Of a stretch of DNA of 64,000 nucleotides, positions 54,690 through 61,614 are shown in pieces. The stretch is from JAFNAG01 sp963824985 (lineage in GTDB: Bacteria; Acidobacteriota; UBA6911): assembly GCA_963824985.1 (NCBI GenBank), contig CAWGRQ010000012.1, positions 1 to 64,000 on the forward strand. The letters are read 5' to 3'. The notes below the pieces were generated by a model, which ran no database searches, was not told the DNA's origin, and was given only the letters and a program-made list of their open reading frames with translations. How positions within the stretch are numbered: position 1 is the stretch's first letter; every line of letters starts with the position of its first letter. Made by a program: the position numbers and the translations under genes.

Positions 54690-57682
54690 CTACTTGACGA
54701 TCATTCCATTCGCATCGGTCTTAACGGTCAGATACCGGCCCAGAAATTTTGAGGGATCGACCTTCGCCAACCGTGCGCTCTTCCTCCCCTTCAGTGTCAG
54801 GCGGTGACCTCCACATCCACCGGGCTTCCCTGAGCGAGCCCGAAGTGCACCGGCATGGAATTCTGGGAATCGTACCCGGAACCGGTGTCCATGATGCCGG
54901 TGCCGAGGAGATTTGCCGGTTCCGCTGTCGTAGATGCGGATCTCCGCGCCGGCCCTGGTGTAGTGTCCGCCGGCATCGACCACGGCCACCTGGAGGGAGC
55001 GTCTGGCACGGTCTCCGGGCAGGTCGTTCCGAAGGAGGTAGTGCATCCCGCCCGCGGCGGCATTGGTGAGCGCCAGATCGAGATCGCCGTCTCCGTCGAA
55101 ATCGAACCACTGGACTCCGTGATCGGCGTCGTATTTTCTGAAGAGGTCCGTAGTCACGTCCGAGAAGCGCGCCGGGTCGTTGTGGAAGAGGTAATCTTCG
55201 AAACTCCGGCCCCTCGTGACGGTGCCGTTGACATATAAATCGATCCGGCCGTCGTTGTCCCAATCCCCCCAGGCGCCGGTGTCGTAGCAGTTGTCGATCG
55301 CCAGCCCGAGTTCGGGCGCCACGTCGACGAATTGCTTGCCGTCGACATTCCGGTAGAGCGCCGTTCGGTCCGTAGTTGGCGCAGAAGATATCGATGTTGC
55401 CGTCGTTGTCATAGTCGGCGAGGGATGGGCGGACGCTCCCGAACGACGTCGAGCCCAGGGGACGCCCTCCGGTCTCGACCCCGAGTTCCCTGGCGACATC
55501 CACGAACCGCCGGCCGTCATTGCGGAAGAGGCCGTTGGCGTCGCCGTCCATGTTGGTCACATACAGGTCCAGATCGCCGTCCTTGTCGTAGTCGAACCAC
55601 ACGGCCCCCACGGACCGGCGCGGGTCGCCCACTCCCAATTCCCCGGCGACGTCCGTGAATTTTCCCTTGTCGTTCCGGAACAGGACGTTTGGCTTGTCCC
55701 GCAGCGCCACGAAGAGGTCCAGATCGCCGTCGTTGTCGAAGTCGATCCACGATGCCTGGCGGAAGCTGCCGCTGATCATGACGCCGGCGGATGCGGTCGC
55801 ATCCGTGAAGTGCGCGCCGTTGCCGTCGTTGCGGTAGAGCCGGCACCAGGTGCTGGTCGCCGGACACCGAGGCGATGAAAAGGTCCAGGTTGCCGTCGCC
55901 GTCGTAGTCGCCCCAGGCGCTGGTCCGGATGGCGCCGACATCGGCGAGCCCCACCTCTGCGGCCACGTCCTTGAAAGTCCCGTGGTCGTTCCGGTACATC
56001 CGGCTCGGTTTGTTGTTGAAGCCCACGAAAATGTCCAGGTCGCCGTCATTGTCGAAATCGGCGATGGCGTTGGTCAGGGCGCTCCCTTCCTTGAACAGGT
56101 CGGGCTGATGGAGGGTGAATTGAGGGTTCCAGTCGGAGAACGGTTTGCGGGGGAACTTCTCGTCCCGCATCGCAGCCTGATAGGCGAAACCTGCCATCAC
56201 GACCGCGTTGATCTTCAGGTCCTCAATCGCCAGATGATCGTACAGGTCCATGTTGTAGTGCCAGGTCCGGCTGCGATAATCGAGCCGGTCCTGGATAAAC
56301 TGAAAGCCGGGCAATCCGGCCTGATCGAAGGAATAGTGGTCGGTGCCCTTGTTGCTGTATTGCGAGAGCGTTCTCACTTTCAGATCGTAAAAAGGTCTCA
56401 TCCATTCGGAAAAAACCGGCGCTGCCTGCCTGATTCCCCTGCAGATGCACGCCCCGGAACTGGCCGGTGCCGTTGTCCATGTTGAAGTAGACGGAGAGCT
56501 TGTCGTAGTCGGGTTTTTTGCCGTCGCGGGGATTGCCGAAGTGATTCCTGACGTACCCTCCGGAGCCCTTCAGCCCCCCCTCCTCGCTGCTCCACAAGGC
56601 CATCCGGATGGTCCGTCGCGGCTTCGCGCCGATGGCCTTCAGGATGCGCATGGCCTCCAGCACCACGGCACAGCCGGATGCGTTATCCGTCGCCCCGGTG
56701 CCCGCCGTAAACGAATCCAGATGCGCGCCTATCATCACGATCTCATCCGCCCAGATCCGTTCCGGGAATCTCGCCCACCACATTGCGGCCTTCCACGTCT
56801 CCGCCGAGATTGATCCGGACGTCGACCTCCATTTTGACGGGGGCGCCGTGTTCCAGGAGGCGATAGATCCGGTTGTAATGCTCGGGAGCCATGGACAGCA
56901 TGGGAAGGGATTTCTTCACGCCTTCCGTGGAGCGGTCGTTCCGACGGTAAGGCCGCGCCGTCACCACCACCGTACCGTCTCCTCCCTGACCCGCCTGCAG
57001 GATTACCGCAACGCCTTCGGACTTGAAAAACTCCTCCAATTCGTCGGCAGTAATGTCTTTGGGGACCGGAGGATTTTTCATCCAGGCCTCCTCCTGCAGA
57101 TCGCGAGAAGTTGATGTCGACTCCTTCGGTCTCGTAGGCGGCCAGCGCCTTATCGTCGTAGCGCACCGCATCCGGAGCAAAGCGGGGCGCGAACTCGCGT
57201 TTGGGAGTCGAGAGGATGAACCTGTCTTTCAGTTTGCCTCTGTACTTCTCCAGGTCGCCCTTTTTCTGGATGTCCACCAGGACGGCTTCCCGCACCAGGT
57301 TGCCGCCGGTTCCGGCGGTAAGGGCCAGGGGGTAGCCGATGACCATCTGGTAATTGGGCTCGACCATGTGGATGGAGGCATGTTCGACCTCCCAGGCGGC
57401 AAACGTTTCCCCCCAGGGTTCGAGTGCGGTATTGACCAGCCCGAGTTCGTCCATTCTGGCCTTGCCCCATTCCTGCGCCTTCCTCATCGCCGGAGAAGCC
57501 GTCAGCCTGGGGCCCGTGAAATCGCTGAGGTACCAGGCGTATTCAGCCACCTTCGACCGGCGCAACCCTTCGTCGCGGATCCGTGCCATCATTTTCCAAT
57601 CAACCTTCTCCTGCGGAAGCGGGAAGATAAGGGCAGGAACAGCGGCAATAAGACACAGAAAAACCATGCGGCGCAGCTTCAT
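54690..57682 (-). pseudogene. M28 peptidase fused to FG-GAP/ASPIC-UnbV domains, multiply frameshifted
   Basis: One long exported protein of nearly 1000 residues, broken in several frames. Start ATG 57682 (GGAGG seven bases upstream), signal MVFLCLIAAVPALIF. The M28 zinc aminopeptidase has all ligand motifs: MIGAHLDSFTAGTGATDNAS, LWSSEEGGLKGSGGYV, NMDNGTGQF, and NKGTDHYSFDQAGLPGF. After NAVVMAGFAYQAAMRDEKFP come FG-GAP/VCBS calcium-loop repeats (DFDNDGDLDIFVGFNNKPSR, DYDGDGNLDLFIASVSGD, DFDNDGDLDLFVALRDKP, DYDKDGDLDLYVTNMDGD, DYDNDGNIDIFCANYG) and a C-terminal ASPIC/UnbV stretch (SMPVHFGLAQG). Frame changes near 57110, 56770, 56440, 55840, 55370, 54930 and 54800. Either decay or error; the fusion order itself is unambiguous. 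Confidence 0.85.
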
Positions 57683-57847
57683 ATCGGCCTCCGGGTCACA
57701 GACCTTGTCGGACCAGATCACAACAGCACGCGGGCGTCTGGGGAATGCAGGGGCATGATACGCGTTTGCCCCAAATCATATCCATAACAATTCACCTCCA
57801 TGATTCAGGAAAAGACCCGGATCGGCGACGCCGGGTTCGGAGGGCCT

Positions 57848-57911
57848 TAGCCCGCCTTATTCACGAAGCAAGACATCACAGGACGCCGATGAACGCAGAT
57901 TGGATCCGTGT
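57848..57911. repeat. Dispersed repeat similar to 11959-12020
   Basis: TTAGCCCGCCTTATTCACGA, AGACATC, GGACGCCGATGAAC and GGATCCG occur in the same order as beside element E1 (11959 onward). A member of the GGACGCGG/GGACACGG family. The surrounding gap (57683-58196) shows no gene; a short ORF-rich stretch around 57960-58150 has no recognisable product. Confidence 0.5.
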
Positions 57912-58196
57912 GCCGAGCTTTTGCGGGCTCGAAGAGCCCGGCGCTCCGCGCCCGGCCATCATTTTCCGGCGCCGTATGCTTTTCTTCACTCATGGGCAAG
58001 AGACAGGCATGAATATTAGGGGTCAGAAACGGATGTCAGGCCCAAGGATTGATTCCACGCACCATTTCCCCGGTGGTGGAATCATCCACGTACGGCCGCA
58101 TCAATCTGTTATCGTCGCCAGTCCCCGTGTCTCCAGTCCCCGTATCTCGAATTGCAAACGTTCCGCTCACATCCGGCTCCGGCCCTCGATTTCTTC

Positions 58197-58257
58197 TTGA
58201 CAGTCGGCTGTCTGCAGGCCTAATATTAGATAGTTGGCTAAATATCTAAGCGAGGAG
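58197..58257 (+). promoter_or_regulatory. Promoter, palindromic operator and ribosome site of the ArsR/SdpR-like gene
   Basis: TTGACA at 58197-58202 and TAATAT at 58221-58226 with an 18-base spacer form a good sigma70-type promoter. TTAGATA (58226-58232) and TATCTAA (58243-58249) are inverted repeats just after the -10 box, a position where a repressor would block transcription. CGAGGAGT lies before the ATG at 58260. The palindrome probably binds the encoded regulator (inference). Confidence 0.65.
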
Positions 58258-58259
58258 TT

Positions 58260-58553
58260 ATGCCGAACGGCGATGTTTTCAAGGCTCTTGCCGATCCCAC
58301 GCGCCGCCGGATCCTTCAGATGCTGAACCGGCAGCCGGAGATGAGTGCGGGAGATATCGCGGCCGCGTTCAACATAACGGCGCCTTCCATGTCGCACCAT
58401 TTCAATGTGCTCAAGGATGCCGACCTGATTTCGGCGCGCCGGGACGGGCAGCAGATCCTGTATTCGCTTAACACGACGGTTGTTCAGGATCTGATGACGA
58501 TGCTGTTTGCCATGTTTGCGAAGGATGAAAAGCCTGCAAGGAGGAAGTCATGA
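58260..58553 (+). CDS. ArsR-family regulator (SdpR-like)
   Basis: 97 residues. Winged helix: VFKALADPTRRRILQMLNRQ, EMSAGDIAAAFNITAPSMSH then HFNVLKDADLISARRDGQQI, LYSLNTTVVQDLMTML. No metal-binding CxC motif, so an SdpR-type autorepressor without metal sensing is likely. Its stop overlaps the next start by four bases (ATGA), coupling it to an SdpI-like membrane protein, the same arrangement as Bacillus sdpRI. It likely binds the TTAGATA palindrome just upstream. Confidence 0.9.
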   Translation: MPNGDVFKALADPTRRRILQMLNRQPEMSAGDIAAAFNITAPSMSHHFNVLKDADLISARRDGQQILYSLNTTVVQDLMTMLFAMFAKDEKPARRKS

Positions 58554-59206
58554 CCACCAGAACAGCTGCCATTGTCGTTCTCGTGCTGTTTGGTCTCGCG
58601 CTGGGCGCCTCCCTGGTTCTATACCCGGCACTCCCGGAGCGCATGCCCACCCACTGGAACATGCGCGGCGAAGTCAACGGTTGGGCAGGGAAGACATTCG
58701 GCTGCCTCGGGCTGCCTGCAGGCGCGTTGATTTTTCTCTTGTTTATCCTGGCTGGAGAGTGGCTGTCCCCGACGCACTTCAAGGTGAGCGCCTTCCGATC
58801 GGCGTTCAACTATCTGATGGTCATCTGTGCCGCTCTGATGGTTTACATTCATGCGCTGGTATTGGCTGCGGCTCTGCATCCCGAGCACTTTTATGGGCGC
58901 TGGATGATAGGGGGCCTGTTCCTCTTTTTCGCCTGGCTCGGCAACATGCTGGGCAAAACGCGACGCAATTTCTGGATCGGCATTCGTACGCCATGGACAT
59001 TGGCCAGCGATGCCGTCTGGATTGCCACACACCGCGTCGGGGCACGGATCTTCGCGGCGGTGGGAATCATCGGCGCGCTGGGAGCAGTGATCGGTTTCTC
59101 GCCGATGGTGGATCTCGGGTTGTTGCTGGTTGCCGTTCTGATTCCCGTGATCTATTCACTGTGGCTGAGCAAAAAGTTTGAGAAAAGCCCCACAGGGACG
59201 GAATGA
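58550..59206 (+). CDS. SdpI-family membrane protein
   Basis: 218 residues with six or seven hydrophobic helices. N-terminal YPALPERMPTHWNMRGEVNG is the DUF1648 signature; the C-terminal SdpI part has LFLFFAWLGNMLGKTRRNFW and IGIRTPWTLASDAVWIATHR. In Bacillus, SdpI gives immunity to the SDP toxin and controls the repressor SdpR by binding it at the membrane (established knowledge). No toxin gene of that system is visible here; the family is also common as a lone pair in other phyla. Confidence 0.9.
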   Translation: MTTRTAAIVVLVLFGLALGASLVLYPALPERMPTHWNMRGEVNGWAGKTFGCLGLPAGALIFLLFILAGEWLSPTHFKVSAFRSAFNYLMVICAALMVYIHALVLAAALHPEHFYGRWMIGGLFLFFAWLGNMLGKTRRNFWIGIRTPWTLASDAVWIATHRVGARIFAAVGIIGALGAVIGFSPMVDLGLLLVAVLIPVIYSLWLSKKFEKSPTGTE

Positions 59207-59246
59207 CGGCGGCATTGTAAGGGCATCGAATCTTGAGGAGTCAATC

Positions 59247-60917
59247 ATGCGCATTGCCATGCTCACCATCCTGGTGGTGCTGTTTGTTGCTGGGGGATTT
59301 GCCCAGCAAACAGCTGTTGAAAAGGCACGAATTGCCGTCGACCTGCTGCTTCAGGAAAAATATGCGGACGTAGTGGCGATGTTCGGCGCTCAAATGAAGG
59401 CGAGTTTGACCGCGGAAAAGCTCTCCTCCGGACTTCATCCGGCCCTGCAGCAGATCGGTGCAGTGACGAGGAAGTTGGACCCTCAGGTGCAGGTGGCCGG
59501 CGACAACCAGGTGATCACACTGCCGGTCGAATTTGAGCGCGCCACCATGAATCTCGTGGTTTCCTTCAATCCGGCGGGCGAGATCAACGGTCTGTGGATG
59601 CGCCCCGCCGCTGTGCCTCCAGCTCCGACGGCGCCTCAGGCTGCTCCCTCTGATGCAGCGGCAGCGAAAGCTACACAGGCGGTTGATCTGATCCTGCAGC
59701 AGAAGTATGCGGACGTCATCGCCATGCTGGCGCCGCAAATCAGGACGGCATTATCGGAGGATAAGCTCCGTTCCGGCCTGCAGCCCATTTTGCAGGCCGC
59801 GGGCGGCGTGCGGAAGCGTCTCGAACCCAGAACGCAGACGTCGGGCGACCAGCAGGTTGTCATTCTTCCGATACAATTCGAGCGCGCCACATGGGAGTTC
59901 GTCATCACGGTAAACAAGACCGGAGAGCTCGGCGGGTTGTTGGCCCGCCCCGGCAACGATACATCCGTGCTCTGGGTCCCGCCTGCCTACAGCAAACCGG
60001 ATTCCTTCCGGACTGAAGAAGTGATGATCGGCAAAGCCGAGTGGCGGTTGCCGGGGACGCTGGCCTTGCCGGCGGCTAAGGGGCCGGTCGCCGGCCTGGT
60101 CCTGGTTCACGGCTCGGGTCCGAATGATCGCGATGAGAGCATCGGCCCGCAGAAGCCGTTTCGCGATCTGGCCGAAGGTCTCGCCTCGCGCGGCGCTGCC
60201 GTGCTGCGTTACGAAAAGCGGACACGCTATGCGGCCGCGAAGCTGGCCACGATCAAGAATTTTACGGTCCAGGATGAAACGGGCGACGATGCTCTGGCGG
60301 CAGCGGAATTTCTCCGCAGCCGTCCTGAAATCGACCCGAATCGCGTGTTTGTGCTTGGCCACAGCCTGGGCGGCTATCTGATCACAAGAATCGGGCGGCA
60401 GGACCCGAAGCTCGCGGGCCTCATCTCGCTGGCCGGCGCTGCCCGCCCCTTGGAAGACCTGATGGTGGAGCAGAACCAGTATCTGGCAACGCTTCAGGGG
60501 AACCCGCCTGGAGCGCAGGAACACATCGACAAACTCAAAGCAGAGGCCCAGCGCGCCAAAACTCTGAAGGCCGATACCCTAAATGCCCCCGGCGAGGTGC
60601 TCCTCGGGGCTCCGCCTTCCTACTGGATCGACCTGCAGGGGTACGACCCCGCGATGGAAGCGCGCGAACTGAAGCAACCGATGCTGTTCCTTCAGGCCGA
60701 GCGCGACTATCAGGTGACCATGACCGATTTCGCCCGTTGGCAGGACGGCTTAAGCGAGAGGAAGAACGTGAAGTTCCGCTCGTTCCCGACTCTCAATCAC
60801 CTCTTTCAGGCCGGGGAAGGGAAAAGCATGCCCAACGAGTACATGGCCAAGCCTGACCATGTGGTACCCGAGGTTATTGAAGAAATCGCAACCTGGCTTG
60901 GCAAGATTGGCGGGTAA
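59247..60917 (+). CDS. Alpha/beta hydrolase with two tandem DUF3887-like N-terminal domains
   Basis: 556 residues from ATG 59247 with TGAGGAGT upstream. Signal ILVVLFVAGGFAQQ. Two homologous ~100-residue units (AVDLLLQEKYADVVAMFGAQ and AVDLILQQKYADVIAMLAPQ, each ending in FERAT...GLWMRP or LLARP) precede the hydrolase: LVLVHGSGPNDRDESIGPQK, nucleophile FVLGHSLGGYLITRIG, Asp in LFLQAERDYQVTM, His in PTLNHLFQAG. The N-terminal units resemble DUF3887, often found before such hydrolases. It follows sdpI by 40 bases on the same strand. Probable extracellular esterase or peptidase. Confidence 0.9.
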   Translation: MRIAMLTILVVLFVAGGFAQQTAVEKARIAVDLLLQEKYADVVAMFGAQMKASLTAEKLSSGLHPALQQIGAVTRKLDPQVQVAGDNQVITLPVEFERATMNLVVSFNPAGEINGLWMRPAAVPPAPTAPQAAPSDAAAAKATQAVDLILQQKYADVIAMLAPQIRTALSEDKLRSGLQPILQAAGGVRKRLEPRTQTSGDQQVVILPIQFERATWEFVITVNKTGELGGLLARPGNDTSVLWVPPAYSKPDSFRTEEVMIGKAEWRLPGTLALPAAKGPVAGLVLVHGSGPNDRDESIGPQKPFRDLAEGLASRGAAVLRYEKRTRYAAAKLATIKNFTVQDETGDDALAAAEFLRSRPEIDPNRVFVLGHSLGGYLITRIGRQDPKLAGLISLAGAARPLEDLMVEQNQYLATLQGNPPGAQEHIDKLKAEAQRAKTLKADTLNAPGEVLLGAPPSYWIDLQGYDPAMEARELKQPMLFLQAERDYQVTMTDFARWQDGLSERKNVKFRSFPTLNHLFQAGEGKSMPNEYMAKPDHVVPEVIEEIATWLGKIGG

Positions 60918-60950
60918 AGGACACGGTGCCTGGTTATTCTGTCCCTTTAA
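60916..60950. repeat. Degenerate GGACACGGTGCCTGG repeat
   Basis: AAAGGACACGGTGCCTGGTT followed by TCTGTCCCTTT is an imperfect palindrome of the GGGGACA family, with one G missing from the left arm. It lies directly at the stop of the hydrolase gene. Related to the repeats at 3002 and 22456. Confidence 0.45.
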
Positions 60951-61614
60951 GTTGTGACCTTGGCGTCGGGTGGAAGCGCCATGAGCGGTCTCCTTCCGAT
61001 GGTGCGTAGGCATTCTGATCCAAGAGCCCACCCTATTTCCACCTTTTCCTGGTGTGAGTAGAAATGTGCCGCCGGCCGAGAGGGCCGCCCTTCCTCCGCG
61101 AGTACGTGCGCGTCGCGACCAGCGGCCGCCACCACTTTCCGGTGGCTATCAGGGCATCGCTGTCCGAATTCCAGGAGATCGCCAGGGCTGTTACCCGGTA
61201 TACCGGATCGATCCTTTGTAACCTGAAAAGGTGCGCTGCAACGGTCGATTCTCCGGCGACCCGGGAGACCGCAATACCGTAACGGAATCCGGCTGCCCAG
61301 GGATTTTTCCCGGCCGCGCACGCCACGCTTTCGCTTTTCCCGTCTGCCTTCATCACTCTTGGCGGGTGAAGGAGCCCTCGCGCGCGGATCTCCCGTCTGG
61401 ATTTATCAATCGGGCCGCGATCCGACATTGCCGAAATATTTCCGAAGCTTTCTTAAGTTTGTTGTTCTTGCTTGCGGTGGCACATGTACTTGCGCGAAAA
61501 TAGAGAGGTGATGTCCACGTTCTGATAGCGGGCCGGGGCGTTTTCCGCCGATCTTTCGGCGGGGCGTTCTGGCCCCCGCAGGACACCGAACCTTTTTTGT
61601 GGGAGGGCGCGACC
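60951..61614. other. Intergenic region with no supported gene
   Basis: Several overlapping open frames on both strands, none with a recognisable family or ribosome site. A short hairpin CCGCCGA...TCGGCGG lies at 61545-61562. The region just before 61615 has a ribosome site (GGGAGG) for the GH127 gene. Confidence 0.35.

Noticed and set aside
61033..61428. A 131-codon minus-strand open frame
   Set aside because: Composition rich in Arg and Ser without a domain; other overlapping frames are equally open.
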